Shown here: positions 1 through 8,269 of the stretch, in pieces
How positions within the stretch are numbered: the first letter of the stretch is position 1
Layout of the letters: each line of letters begins with the position of its first letter
NCBI GenBank assembly: GCA_019119025.1
Contig: DWXV01000055.1
Coordinates: 1 to 64,000 of the forward strand
Reading direction: 5' to 3'
DNA: 64,000 nucleotides
Source of the DNA: Candidatus Allofournierella excrementigallinarum
GTDB taxonomy: Bacteria > Bacillota > Clostridia > Oscillospirales > Ruminococcaceae
The notes under the pieces: model-generated
Told to the model about the DNA's origin: nothing
Database searches by the model: none
The model's input: the letters and a program-made list of their open reading frames with translations, nothing else
Made by a program: the position numbers and the translations under genes

Positions 1-11
1 TTGTTTCTATG

Positions 12-46
12 CAAAAAAACTGCTGTGGCTTGATTGCCACAACAGG
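12..46 (-). terminator. Intrinsic terminator, leftward
   Basis: On the minus strand a 10-bp stem (one G-U pair) with a 6-nt loop is followed directly by seven T residues. It lies about 70 nt past the stop of the leftward ECF-type gene and is the likely end of that transcript. The stem also has a short T-rich run on the plus side, so it may act in both directions. Confidence 0.8.
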
Positions 47-62
47 TTTTTCGACAGTCTGA

Positions 63-92
63 GGAGCCGGCCCCTTTTGCGGGGCCGGCTCC
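63..92. other. Strong GC-rich hairpin (12-bp stem)
   Basis: A perfect 12-bp inverted repeat with a 6-nt loop. No good T tract follows on the minus side, and only a broken T-rich stretch follows on the plus side. It may stabilise the 3' end of the leftward transcript or help terminate a rightward gene outside the window. Confidence 0.6.
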
Positions 93-112
93 TTGGTTCG
101 TTTTGAGAGTTT

Positions 113-655
113 TTATGCTTTTTCCAGCACAAAACCCTTGACCTTGCGCAGCAGCGGCCAGAGCACGGCGCACAGCACGCCGCCGATGAGGGCGGTGATG
201 AACTGGTTCACGCCGAACATGGTGCTGACGGTGGCCACCTGCTTTTCGTTGAGCACCGCGCCGAAGAGGGGCAGCAGCACGAACTGCAGGCCGCCGGCCA
301 TCACGGCCACTTTGGCCGCCGCGCCCAGCAAAAAGCCCAGCCAGAAGAATTTATCCTGTTTGCGAAGCAGCCAGGCGCACGCCACCAGCGCCGCGTTGCC
401 CGCCGCCACCAGCACGATGAGCTGGGGCATCAGCTGCATCACCGGGCTGGGGGCGATGAGGAAGGCCAGGATGGGGCTGAGCACCGCGATGCAAAGCCCG
501 CTGCCCAGGCCCACGGCCAGGGCGGCCAGCAGCAGGATGAGGTTCACCAGCGGGCCGGTGATGAACTGGCTGACGGTCTTGAACTGCTGCACCACCACGC
601 AGAGCGCCAGCAGCAGCGCAGTGCGGGTGAGAAAGCGGGTGTAGTACTGTTTCAT
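113..655 (-). CDS. ECF transporter S component-like membrane protein
   Basis: A 180-residue, very hydrophobic protein with about five to six predicted membrane helices and short polar loops. Size and layout match substrate-binding S components of energy-coupling factor vitamin/metal transporters, which pair with a shared EcfA/A'/T module; no such module is in the window and the substrate cannot be read from the sequence. The ATG at 655 is chosen because an AAAGGTGG-type ribosome site lies just upstream; the frame stays open further upstream but without a site. The gene is divergent from the Crp/Fnr gene across 147 bp containing a palindrome, so the two may be co-regulated. The family is inferred from topology and general resemblance; an unrelated small membrane protein remains possible. 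Confidence 0.7.
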   Translation of the reverse strand: MKQYYTRFLTRTALLLALCVVVQQFKTVSQFITGPLVNLILLLAALAVGLGSGLCIAVLSPILAFLIAPSPVMQLMPQLIVLVAAGNAALVACAWLLRKQDKFFWLGFLLGAAAKVAVMAGGLQFVLLPLFGAVLNEKQVATVSTMFGVNQFITALIGGVLCAVLWPLLRKVKGFVLEKA

Positions 656-697
656 AAAATTTCCACCTTTCCCGGGGCCCCTTCGCCCCTCTTTGCA

Positions 698-726
698 TTG
701 CTTTTCCTTGAAGATTTTACTATAAT
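698..726 (+). promoter_or_regulatory. Sigma-A-type promoter of the Crp/Fnr gene
   Basis: TTGCTT (698-703), a 17-bp spacer and a perfect TATAAT (721-726). The predicted start point is near 733, about 70 nt before the GTG start codon. Confidence 0.8.
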
Positions 727-739
727 GTGGAATAGATTG

Positions 740-757
740 CTGTTGCCGCCGCAACAG
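740..757. promoter_or_regulatory. Palindromic operator candidate CTGTTGC-N4-GCAACAG
   Basis: A perfect 7-bp inverted repeat with a 4-bp centre starts a few bases downstream of the predicted transcription start of the Crp/Fnr-type gene. Size and symmetry suit a Crp/Fnr dimer, and the position would suit repression of its own gene. As RNA it would also fold into a 7-bp hairpin with a T run a few bases later, so a weak terminator is the main alternative. Confidence 0.5.
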
Positions 758-802
758 TTGTGATTTTTTTGTTTATCTTCTTCGTGCAGAAAGGAGCCGC
801 CC

Positions 803-1492
803 GTGGAAGAATACTATCCCCTGCTGGCGGCCACGCCCCTGTTCGCAGGCATCCCGCCCCAGGGCCTCGCCCGGCTGCTGGGCTGCTTTGCGCCGGCGGT
901 GCGCCGCTACGAAAAGGGCGGCATCCTGCTTTTGGCGGGCTACCACACCGGCGAGATCGGCGTGCTGCTGGAGGGCAGCGCCACCGCCCTCAAAACCACG
1001 CCGGACGGCGCGGCGGTGGCCATCACCGACCTTGTGCCGGGCAGCGTGTTCGGGGACGTTTTGGCGGGCAGCGCGGTGAAAAGCCCGGTGACCATCACCG
1101 CCCGCAGCCCCTCGAAGGCGATGTTCATCTCCTGCCGCAGGCTGCTGTGCCCCTGCGCCGCCATGCACCCGGAGCATGCCCAGCTGATGCAGAACCTGGT
1201 GCGCACCATCTCGGAAAAATACTTCGAGCTGAGCCGCCGGGTGGACCTGCTCATTTTGAAAAGCCTGCGCTCCAAGCTCTGCGCCTACCTGCTGGAGCAG
1301 GCGGGGGCCGCCGGGGCGGACACCTTTTCCATCCCCTTCTCCCGGGCGGGGCTGGCGGAGTATCTGAACTGCGAGCGCAGCGCCCTGTGCCGCGAGATCT
1401 CCCGCATGCGGGCCCAGGGCCTGATCGAAACCTATAAAAACAGCTTTAAAATTCTGGACCGGGCGGCCCTTGCCCGGGAATACCAGCGTTGA
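803..1492 (+). CDS. Crp/Fnr family transcriptional regulator
   Basis: 229 residues in the usual two-part layout: an N-terminal cyclic-nucleotide-binding-type beta-roll (about residues 15-125) and a C-terminal winged helix-turn-helix (about 165-220) containing the SRAGLAEYLNCERSALCREI recognition region. The start is GTG, with AAGGAG seven bases upstream. Cysteines occur at several places, including a C-P-C near the end of the sensor domain, but not in the spacing of the Fnr iron-sulfur site, so the effector is unknown. The gene has its own promoter and a palindrome just downstream of it, suggesting self-regulation. It may also control the divergent ECF-type gene and the GtrB-like gene that follows after 21 bp. 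The family call is secure; the signal sensed is not. Confidence 0.9.
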   Translation: MEEYYPLLAATPLFAGIPPQGLARLLGCFAPAVRRYEKGGILLLAGYHTGEIGVLLEGSATALKTTPDGAAVAITDLVPGSVFGDVLAGSAVKSPVTITARSPSKAMFISCRRLLCPCAAMHPEHAQLMQNLVRTISEKYFELSRRVDLLILKSLRSKLCAYLLEQAGAAGADTFSIPFSRAGLAEYLNCERSALCREISRMRAQGLIETYKNSFKILDRAALAREYQR

Positions 1493-1513
1493 ATCTTTGG
1501 GAGGAGCGAAAAA

Positions 1514-2482
1514 ATGAAGGAACTTCCTGTCTTGTACATTGTTATCCCCTGCTACAACGAGCAGCAGGTGCTGCCCGTCACCGCGCCCATGTTCTTTGCG
1601 AAGCTGCGCGGGCTGATGGCCCAGGGCCTCATCGCGCCCCAGAGCCGGGCGGTGTTCGTGAACGACGGCTCGAAGGACGGCACCTGGGCCATCATCCAGG
1701 ACCTGGCCGCCAGGGAAGAACTGGCGGAGGGGGTGTGCCTTTCCCGCAACCGGGGGCACCAGAACGCCCTTTTGGGGGGCCTTTTGACTGTGAAGGACCG
1801 CTGCGACATCACCATCAGCATCGACTGCGACGGCCAGGACGACCTGAACGCCATGGACGAGATGGTGAAGGCTTACCACGACGGGTGCGAGGTGGTGTAC
1901 GGCGTGCGCTCCAAGCGCACCACCGACACCTTCTTCAAGCGCTTCACCGCCGAAAGCTTTTACAAGCTGATGAACTGGATGGGCGCGCAGGTGGTGTTCA
2001 ACCACGCGGACTACCGGCTGCTCAGCAGCCGGGTGCTGAACGAATTTGCAAACTTCAAGGAAGTGAACATCTTTTTGCGGGGCATGGTGCCGCTGGTGGG
2101 CTTCAAGAGCACCAGCGTCTACTACGAACGGGCCGAGCGCCTTGCCGGCGAGAGCCACTATCCCCTGAAAAAGATGCTGGCCCTGGCCTTCGACGGCATC
2201 ACCAGCCTTTCGGTGAAGCCCATCCGCATGATCACCGGCTTTGGGATGCTGGTAAGCTGCATCAGCTTCATCGGGGTGATCTGGGCGGTGGCGGCAGCGC
2301 TGCTGGGCCACACGGTGGCCGGCTGGGCCAGCACCATCTGCATCGTCTGCTTCATGGGGGGCATCCAGCTTTTGTGTCTCGGGGTGATCGGCGAATACAT
2401 CGGCAAAATTTACATGGAGACCAAGGCCCGGCCCCGCTTCATCATCAGCGAGACCACCTTTGAGGAGAAGGCCCATGGGTGA
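1514..2482 (+). CDS. GT2 family glycosyltransferase, GtrB/DPM1-like
   Basis: 322 residues. The N-terminal GT-A domain (about 1-230) shows the IPCYNE nucleotide-binding start, NDGSKDGT and a D-C-D-G-Q-D metal-binding region. Two membrane helices follow (about 235-300), ending in the family-typical G-E-Y-I-G-K motif. This layout belongs to enzymes that move a sugar from UDP- or GDP-sugar onto undecaprenyl phosphate at the inner face of the membrane, so that it can be flipped and used to decorate glycans outside. A GGGAGGAG ribosome site precedes the ATG. The last 8 bp overlap the flavin reductase gene, implying co-transcription although no functional link is obvious. The sugar is unknown. Confidence 0.88.
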   Translation: MKELPVLYIVIPCYNEQQVLPVTAPMFFAKLRGLMAQGLIAPQSRAVFVNDGSKDGTWAIIQDLAAREELAEGVCLSRNRGHQNALLGGLLTVKDRCDITISIDCDGQDDLNAMDEMVKAYHDGCEVVYGVRSKRTTDTFFKRFTAESFYKLMNWMGAQVVFNHADYRLLSSRVLNEFANFKEVNIFLRGMVPLVGFKSTSVYYERAERLAGESHYPLKKMLALAFDGITSLSVKPIRMITGFGMLVSCISFIGVIWAVAAALLGHTVAGWASTICIVCFMGGIQLLCLGVIGEYIGKIYMETKARPRFIISETTFEEKAHG

Positions 2483-3107
2483 AGAAAAACTCTCCTGGCC
2501 GGGCAGCGCCCTGCTGGGGCCGGTGCCCCCGGTGCTGGTGAGCTGCGGCGAGGGGGAAAACGCCAACCTCATCACCATCGCCTGGGCGGGCACCGTGTGC
2601 ACCCAGCCGCCCCGGGTATCCATCTCGGTGCGGCCCGCCCGCCACAGCTACGGCCTCATCAAAGAAAGCGGCGAGTTCGTCGTCAACCTGCCCACCGCGG
2701 CGCTGGCCAGGGCGGTGGACTGGTGCGGCGTGAAAAGCGGCAAAGATGTGGACAAGTTTTCCGCCATGGGCCTGCACGCCGCCCCCGCCTCGAAGGTAAG
2801 CTGCCCCCTGCTGGCGGAAAGCCCGGTGAATCTGGAGTGCAAAGTGTTCCAGCGCCTCGAGCTGGGCAGCCACGACCTGTTTTTGGCGGACGTGGTGGCG
2901 GTGGACGTGGACGCGGCCCTTTTGGACGGCGCGGGCAAGCTGCATCTGGAAAAAGCGGGCCTTCTGGCCTACGCCCACGGCGACTACTACGCTTTGGGCA
3001 AACAGCTGGGCAAGTTCGGCTGGAGCGTGCGCAGGAAAAAGCCCGGCGGAAAAAAGCCGGGCGCGCGCCCTCAGGCCCCTTCCTCCCCCCGGCGGCCCCG
3101 CAGATGA
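2475..3107 (+). CDS. Flavin reductase-like domain protein
   Basis: 210 residues matching the FMN-binding split-barrel flavin reductase-like family, in which FMN-binding proteins reduce flavin or act as small redox carriers in anaerobes. Visible family features are the N-ANLITIAW-type strand, VSISVRPARHSY and the EFVVNLPT segment. The ATG at 2475 is preceded by AGGAG inside the previous gene; an earlier TTG lacks a site. The last 30 residues are rich in Lys, Arg and Pro, probably a flexible basic tail. It overlaps the glycosyltransferase by 8 bp and ends just before a bidirectional terminator. The exact electron donor and acceptor are unknown. Confidence 0.85.
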   Translation: MGEEKLSWPGSALLGPVPPVLVSCGEGENANLITIAWAGTVCTQPPRVSISVRPARHSYGLIKESGEFVVNLPTAALARAVDWCGVKSGKDVDKFSAMGLHAAPASKVSCPLLAESPVNLECKVFQRLELGSHDLFLADVVAVDVDAALLDGAGKLHLEKAGLLAYAHGDYYALGKQLGKFGWSVRRKKPGGKKPGARPQAPSSPRRPRR

Positions 3108-3115
3108 ACCGGCGC

Positions 3116-3160
3116 AAAACGCGCCCTTCGGGACAAAGGTTCCGAAGGGCGCGTTTTCGT
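3116..3160. terminator. Bidirectional terminator between convergent genes
   Basis: A perfect 16-bp inverted repeat (3116-3131 with 3142-3157) begins with AAAA and ends with TTTT, so it works on both strands. It separates the rightward flavin reductase gene from leftward pflA. Confidence 0.9.
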
Positions 3161-3161
3161 T

Positions 3162-3899
3162 TTATTCCGCCGGGGCGGCCAGGGGCCCCAGCGCCGCGCG
3201 GAAGGGCGCAAGGTGCTCTTCCCCCGCCGGGGGCGTGCCCTTCAGCGGGAAGGGGATGCCCAACGCCGTGTACTTTTCGATGCAGAGGGTGCGGAAGGGC
3301 AGCAGCTCCACCTTTTCCACGTTGTCATACCCCCTTGCCAGCGCCGCCAGCCGGGCCGCGGCTTCGGGGCCGTCGTTGAGGCCCGGCACCACCACGTGCC
3401 GCAGCCACACCGGGCGGCCCATTGTTCGGCAGAGGCCCAAAAACTCCAGCGTGTGGGCAAGGCTGCCGCCGGTGAAGCGGCGGTAGCCCTCTTCGGTGGT
3501 GAATTTCAAATCGGCCAGCACCAGGTCGGTGTGGGCCAGCACCTGTTCCGCGTCCGCGAGGCCCGCCGCGCCGGAGGTGTCCAGGGCGGTGTGGTAGCCC
3601 TCGGCTTTAAGGGCTTCCAGCAGCGCCGCGGCAAAGGCGCTCTGGGCCAGCGGCTCGCCCCCGGTGAGGGTGACGCCGCCCCTCTTTTTGATATAGGGCG
3701 CGCAGCGGCGCACCTTTTGCAGCACCTGCTCCACCGTAGCCTCCTGCCCGCCGCCAAAGGCCCATGTGTCCGGGTTGTGGCAGTAGGCGCAGCGCAGGGG
3801 GCACCCCTGAAAGAACACCACATAGCGCAGGCCGGGGCCGTCCACCGCCCCCATGGACTGGAAGGCGTGGACGCGGCCGGAAAGGGCGCTGTTTTCCAT
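3162..3899 (-). CDS. pflA: Pyruvate formate-lyase activating enzyme
   Basis: 245 residues of the radical SAM family. The C-x3-C-x2-C cluster motif is seen as C-PLR-C-AY-C (about residues 33-40), followed by the T-G-G-E-P SAM-binding motif near residue 80. The enzyme uses a 4Fe-4S cluster and S-adenosylmethionine to place a glycyl radical on PflB. Length agrees with the short activases (about 245 residues) dedicated to pyruvate formate-lyase. AAAGGAGG precedes the ATG. It follows pflB by 19 bp on the same strand, so enzyme and activator should be made together from the ZTP-controlled promoter. Assignment is firm because of the paired gene. Confidence 0.96.
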   Translation of the reverse strand: MENSALSGRVHAFQSMGAVDGPGLRYVVFFQGCPLRCAYCHNPDTWAFGGGQEATVEQVLQKVRRCAPYIKKRGGVTLTGGEPLAQSAFAAALLEALKAEGYHTALDTSGAAGLADAEQVLAHTDLVLADLKFTTEEGYRRFTGGSLAHTLEFLGLCRTMGRPVWLRHVVVPGLNDGPEAAARLAALARGYDNVEKVELLPFRTLCIEKYTALGIPFPLKGTPPAGEEHLAPFRAALGPLAAPAE

Positions 3900-3918
3900 G
3901 GGCGGGCCTCCTTTCGTG

Positions 3919-6147
3919 TTACATGGCGCTGTGGAAGGTGCGGCGGATGACCTCCCGCTGCTGTTCCCGGCTGAGCTTGTGGAAGTTCACCGCGTAGCCG
4001 GAGACCCGGATGGTGAGGTTCGGGTATTTGGCGGGGTCCTCGTAGGCTTCCTCCAGCATCCGGCGGTTCATCACGTTCACGTTCAGGTGGTGGGCCATCT
4101 GGGCAAAGTAGCCGTCCAGCAGGGCCGCCAGATTGCCGCAGCGCTCGGCCTCGGTCCTGCCCAGCGCCTCGGGCAGGATGGAGAAGGTGTTGGAGATGCC
4201 GTCCTTGCAGCAGTCATACTTGAGTTTGGCCACCGAGTTGAGGCTGGCCAGCGCGCCGCTTTTCTCCCGCCCGTGCATGGGGTTCGCGCCGGGGGCGAAG
4301 GGCTCGCCCGCCTTGCGCCCGTCGGGGGTGGCGCCGGTCTTTTTGCCGTAGACCACGTTGGAGGTGATGGTGAGCACCGAAAGCGTCGGCTCGGCGTTCC
4401 GGTAAAGGGGGTGCTTTTTCAGCTCCTCAAAGAAAAGGCGGGCCTGCTCGGCGGCGATGGAGTCCACCCGGTCGTCGTCGTTGCCAAAGGCGGGGTACTC
4501 CCCTTCCACCACAAAATCGCTGATGAGGCCGGTGGCCTCGTCCCGCACGCAGCGCACCTTCGCGTATTTGATGGCGGAGAGGGAATCGGCCAGCACGCTG
4601 AGGCCCGCGATGCCGAAGGCCATGTAGCGGTGGACGTGGGTGTCGTGGAGGGCCATCTGCAATTTTTCGTAGGCGTATTTATCGTGCATATAATGGATGA
4701 CGTTCATGGTGTTGGCGTACACCTTCGCCACCCAGGCGCGGTAAAAGTCCAGCCGGCGGCAGACTTCATCATAGTCCAGATACTCGCCCTTGAACGGCTC
4801 GGTGGCCGGGCCCACCTGTTCGTTCTTCATCTCGTCCCGCCCGCCGTTGAGTGCCATGAGCAGCAGTTTGGGCAGGTTGGTGCGTGCGCCGAAGAACTGC
4901 ATGTCCCTGCCCACCCGCATGGCGGAAACACAGCAGGCGATGGCGTAGTCGTCTCCGTACACCGGGCGCATCAGGTCGTCGTTTTCGTATTGGATGGCGT
5001 CGGTGTCGCAGGAGACCTTTGCGCAAAACTCCTTGAAGCCCTCGGGCAGCGCGCCGGACCAGAGCACCGTGAGGTTGGGCTCGGGGGCGGGGCCTAAATC
5101 GTAGAGGGTGTGCAGCATCCGGAAGGAGGTCCTGGTCACCAGGGTGCGGCCGTCCAGCCCCATGCCGCCCACCGCCTCGGTGATCCACATGGGGTCGCCG
5201 CCGAACAGCTCGTTGTAGGCGGGGGTGCGCAGGTGGCGGGCCATGCGCAGCTTCATCACAAAGTGGTCCATCAGCTCCTGGGCGCCCTGCTCGGTGAGGA
5301 TGCCGGCGGTCAGGTCCCGCTCGAAGTAGATGTCCAGGAAGGTGCTCACCCGGCCCAGGCTCATGGCCGCGCCGTTCTGCTCCTTGATGGCCCCGAGGTA
5401 GCCGAAATACAGCCACTGCACCGCCTCATGGGCATTGGCGGCGGGGCGGCGGATGTCAAAGCCGTAGGCCTTCGCCATTTCCGCCAGCTTGTTCAAAAAG
5501 TCGATCTGCCGCCAGACTTCTTCAATGAGGCGGATGACTTCGTCGGTCATGGGCTGTTTGTGCAGTTCGGCCATGTCCTTTTGTTTTTCTGCCGCCAGCC
5601 TGTCCACGCCGTAGAGGGCCACCCGGCGGTAGTCGCCGATGATGCGGCCCCGGCCGTAGGCGTCCGGCAGGCCGGTGATGAGGCCGCAGTGGCGGGCGGC
5701 GCGGGTCTCGGGGCCGTAGACCCGGAACACGCCGTCGTTGTGGGTGGTGCGGTAGCGGAATTCTTCCTCGATTTTGTCCGAGAGTTTATAGCCGTAGGCC
5801 TCGCAGGCGCTGCGGGCCATGCGGATGCCGCCGAAGGGATTGACGCCCCGCTTCAGCGGCTCGTCGGTCTGCAGGCCCACGATGAGCTCGTCCTCTTTGG
5901 AAAGATACCCGGGGGCGAAGGTCAAAAGGCTCATCACCGTTTCGGTGTCCACCTTCAGCACGCCGCCCTTTTCCCGCTCGGCGGCCATCAGAGCCTCCAG
6001 TTTTTTCATCAGCCGCCTGGTGCGGGCGGTGGGCCCGGCGAGGAATTTGTCGTCGCCGGTATACGGTTTGTAGTTTTTTTGGATAAAATCCCGAACGTCG
6101 ATCTTCTCCTGCCACGCGCCGGGCGCAAAATCCCTCCACTGTTCCAT
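3919..6147 (-). CDS. pflB: Formate C-acetyltransferase (pyruvate formate-lyase)
   Basis: 742 residues, normal for the family. It converts pyruvate and CoA into acetyl-CoA and formate in anaerobic cells. The adjacent catalytic cysteines appear in I-A-CC-VSAM, and the C-terminal glycyl-radical motif is RVSGYAV, about 25 residues before the end. The ATG at 6147 is chosen because the sequence from there (MEQWRDF) matches the family N terminus; the frame upstream runs into the riboswitch. Transcription starts about 165 nt upstream at a strong promoter, and the leader carries a ZTP riboswitch. Formate from this enzyme feeds 10-formyl-tetrahydrofolate for purine synthesis, which explains that control. 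Confidence 0.97.
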   Translation of the reverse strand: MEQWRDFAPGAWQEKIDVRDFIQKNYKPYTGDDKFLAGPTARTRRLMKKLEALMAAEREKGGVLKVDTETVMSLLTFAPGYLSKEDELIVGLQTDEPLKRGVNPFGGIRMARSACEAYGYKLSDKIEEEFRYRTTHNDGVFRVYGPETRAARHCGLITGLPDAYGRGRIIGDYRRVALYGVDRLAAEKQKDMAELHKQPMTDEVIRLIEEVWRQIDFLNKLAEMAKAYGFDIRRPAANAHEAVQWLYFGYLGAIKEQNGAAMSLGRVSTFLDIYFERDLTAGILTEQGAQELMDHFVMKLRMARHLRTPAYNELFGGDPMWITEAVGGMGLDGRTLVTRTSFRMLHTLYDLGPAPEPNLTVLWSGALPEGFKEFCAKVSCDTDAIQYENDDLMRPVYGDDYAIACCVSAMRVGRDMQFFGARTNLPKLLLMALNGGRDEMKNEQVGPATEPFKGEYLDYDEVCRRLDFYRAWVAKVYANTMNVIHYMHDKYAYEKLQMALHDTHVHRYMAFGIAGLSVLADSLSAIKYAKVRCVRDEATGLISDFVVEGEYPAFGNDDDRVDSIAAEQARLFFEELKKHPLYRNAEPTLSVLTITSNVVYGKKTGATPDGRKAGEPFAPGANPMHGREKSGALASLNSVAKLKYDCCKDGISNTFSILPEALGRTEAERCGNLAALLDGYFAQMAHHLNVNVMNRRMLEEAYEDPAKYPNLTIRVSGYAVNFHKLSREQQREVIRRTFHSAM

Positions 6148-6185
6148 AAAGCAAAGCCCCTTTCGGTGTGTTTTGTGCCGCCCGG

Positions 6186-6224
6186 AAAATAAAAAAGGGC
6201 AGCACCGCGTATGCGATGTTGCCC
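6186..6224 (-). terminator. Riboswitch-controlled terminator of pflB
   Basis: On the minus strand GGGCA pairs with TGCCC, continued by CA/TG and CGC/GCG pairs around a 4-nt loop, then T6-A-T4. Its 5' arm reuses the CTGGGCA segment of the ZTP aptamer, so aptamer and terminator exclude each other. This predicts an ON switch: ligand binding blocks termination. Confidence 0.85.
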
Positions 6225-6292
6225 AGACGGTCGGCATAAAACGCGCCTCACTCCCCCGTGGTCTGCCCACGAAATTCCGTCAGTTGTGAGGG
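6220..6292 (-). promoter_or_regulatory. ZTP riboswitch (pfl RNA motif)
   Basis: Read on the minus strand, the leader shows all hallmarks of the class. The P1 helix is CCTCAC with GTGAGG; an ACTGACGG strand follows; the CGTGG/CCACG hairpin is followed by GGGGAG; after a linker comes the conserved CCGTCTGGGCA. GACGG and CCGTC can form the characteristic pseudoknot. ZTP/ZMP accumulates when 10-formyl-tetrahydrofolate is short. The class is known to lie upstream of purine, folate and pfl genes. Here it sits between the pflB promoter and start codon, so formate production is predicted to rise when one-carbon units run low. Confidence 0.92.
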
Positions 6293-6319
6293 CGGTGTTT
6301 CGCTGTGAAAACAATACCC

Positions 6320-6348
6320 AGTATACAGCAGCAATTTTGCCTTGTCAA
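6320..6348 (-). promoter_or_regulatory. pflB promoter
   Basis: Minus strand TTGACA (6343-6348), a 17-bp spacer and TATACT (6320-6325). This near-consensus sigma-A promoter places the start near 6313, just upstream of the ZTP aptamer. The stop of the upstream glycosyltransferase is only 18 bp away, and I see no terminator between them. Confidence 0.9.
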
Positions 6349-6365
6349 CACACAAAATCTGCCGC

Positions 6366-8246
6366 TCAGCCCGGCATGCAGTTTTGCAGGTGGCGCAGAT
6401 CGCCGCTTTCGGAAAAGTCCTCCCGGTCGAGGGTGAGGCCGGGGTTATAGTAGGGGTCGCGGATGAGGTTCTCGCGGCCAAAGCGCTCGGTGAGGCGCTT
6501 TTGCTCGCCGGCAAAGCGGGCCTTTTTGGCCTTGTCCTTCTCGTCGGCGCCCCGGCTCTTGCTCTCGTAGTGGTAAAGCTGGGCGTAGGGGGTCCAGACC
6601 ACCCGCCAGCCGGCCCGCCTCGCCCGCAGGCAGAAATCCACGTCGTTGAAGGCCACGGTGAAGCCTTCGTCCAGGCCGTTCAGCGCGTCGAACACCTGGG
6701 CGCGCACCAGCAGGCAGGCGGCGGTGACGGCGGAAAAGTCCTGCACGGTGGCGGCGCGGAACATGTAGCCGCCGGAGGTGCGGGGGCGGTATTTATGGCT
6801 GTGGCCGGCGTAGCCGCCCAGGCCCGTGATGATGCCCGCGTGCTGGATGGTGTCGTCGGGGTAGTAGAGCATGGCCCCGCACAGCCCCACCCCCGGGCGG
6901 CTGGCCTGCATCAGCAGTTCGGTGAGCCACTCCCGGTTGATGACCTCCACGTCGTTGTTCAAAAGCAGCAGGTAGTCGCCCTTTGCCGCCTTGCGGCCGA
7001 AGTTGTTGATGGCGGAGAAGTTGAAGCCGCCCTCGGCCTTGTACTCCACCACCCGGCAGCGGGGGTAGCCCCCGGGGCCGGCGATCTTTTTGTAGTAGTC
7101 GAAGGTGGCCGCCTCTTTGGAGTTGTTCTCGATGACGATGACCTCGAAGTTATTCCAGCTGGTCTTGTTGTAGACCGAGGAGAGGCACTTTTCCAAATCA
7201 TCGGTGTGGTCCATGTTGGGGATGAGGATGCTCACCAGCGGCTCGCCCTCAATTTCATAGTCCACCTTGTAGGTGCTGGGGTAAAGGCCGTCCCGCACCT
7301 CGCCCCGCTGGCCGGTGCGCTCCAGATGGTCGGCGATGGCCTTTTTGGCCGCCCTGGCCACATAGGGTTTGGCGGCGGTGCCGCCGCTGGTGGAGCCGCC
7401 GTGCACCCGCCAGTAGTAGAGCACCTGGGGGATGTGATAGATTTGGGTCTCGTCCAGCCGGTCCGTCAAACGAAGGAACAGGTCGTGGTCCTGGCTGCCG
7501 TCGCACTCGCTGCGCTCGCCCCCCGCCTCAAAATACAGGCTGCGCTTGAAGGCGGAAAGATGGCAGATGTAGTTGCAGCAGACCAGATAGTCCGGGGCGA
7601 AGTCCGGCTTGAAGTGAGCCACGGTGGGCCGGCGGATGCTCTTTTTGAAGAGGGCCTCGTCGCTGTAAAGAAAATCCGCGCCGCTTTTGAGGATGGCCAT
7701 CTGCAGGGTGTACACCGCGTGGGGGGCCAGGATGTCGTCGTGGTCCGCCAGGGCCAGATACTCGCCGGTGGCAAGGTCGGCCGCCGCGTTGGTGTTGGCG
7801 CTGATGCCCCTGTTTTCCACCTTGACGTACTTCACCCGGTTTGCCGCCGGGGCGATTTTTTGGGCAAAGGCCGCCCGCTGGGCCACGATCTCGCCCACAT
7901 AGGCGTGGGAGGCGTCGGAGGCGTCCGCCAGGCACAGCTCCCAGCGGGTGCTGGTCTGGTCAAAGACGCTGGCAAGAAATTCCCGCAGGTACTGCTCCGG
8001 CGTGTTGTAGAGCGGCACGCAGATGCTGACCAGGGGCAGGGCTTCGCCATTGTCCCACCGGTCGGCCAGGTCCGCCCGCTGGGCCGCCAGCACCTTGCGT
8101 TTGGGCAGGTAGCGGGCCCGCTTGCCGAAGAGGCGGCGGCGGAAAAAGCCCAGCGCCCGCCGCGCCATGGCGAAGAGGCCCTCGCTCTTTAAAAGGTCGA
8201 AGGCATAGCCGAACAGCTCCCGGATGCGTTTGAGTTTGAGTTTCAT
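6366..8246 (-). CDS. Twin-domain GT2 glycosyltransferase (distal copy)
   Basis: 626 residues with two consecutive GT2 catalytic domains. The first (about 70-330) has ICVPLYNTP, ADHDD and GSQD-H-D motifs. The second (about 340-600) has ILIPNMDH, E-N-N-S, LLLNNDVEV and FNDVDFCLRARRAGW. The N terminus (about 45 residues) is strongly basic. Such two-domain proteins build repeating sugar chains on lipid carriers in O-antigen and cell-wall glycan operons. Its nearest relative is the neighbouring gene (same length and motif order), so the pair probably arose by tandem duplication. It is the last gene of the leftward glycan operon, 23 bp after its paralogue. Linkage and sugar specificities are not deducible. 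Confidence 0.88.
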   Translation of the reverse strand: MKLKLKRIRELFGYAFDLLKSEGLFAMARRALGFFRRRLFGKRARYLPKRKVLAAQRADLADRWDNGEALPLVSICVPLYNTPEQYLREFLASVFDQTSTRWELCLADASDASHAYVGEIVAQRAAFAQKIAPAANRVKYVKVENRGISANTNAAADLATGEYLALADHDDILAPHAVYTLQMAILKSGADFLYSDEALFKKSIRRPTVAHFKPDFAPDYLVCCNYICHLSAFKRSLYFEAGGERSECDGSQDHDLFLRLTDRLDETQIYHIPQVLYYWRVHGGSTSGGTAAKPYVARAAKKAIADHLERTGQRGEVRDGLYPSTYKVDYEIEGEPLVSILIPNMDHTDDLEKCLSSVYNKTSWNNFEVIVIENNSKEAATFDYYKKIAGPGGYPRCRVVEYKAEGGFNFSAINNFGRKAAKGDYLLLLNNDVEVINREWLTELLMQASRPGVGLCGAMLYYPDDTIQHAGIITGLGGYAGHSHKYRPRTSGGYMFRAATVQDFSAVTAACLLVRAQVFDALNGLDEGFTVAFNDVDFCLRARRAGWRVVWTPYAQLYHYESKSRGADEKDKAKKARFAGEQKRLTERFGRENLIRDPYYNPGLTLDREDFSESGDLRHLQNCMPG

Positions 8247-8269
8247 GGCTCATCGCCCCCAAAAGGCCC

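Noticed and set aside
773-2623. 616-codon minus-strand frame opposite the Crp/Fnr and GtrB genes
   Set aside because: Composition is antisense-like, and the plus strand carries two clearly recognisable families with ribosome sites.
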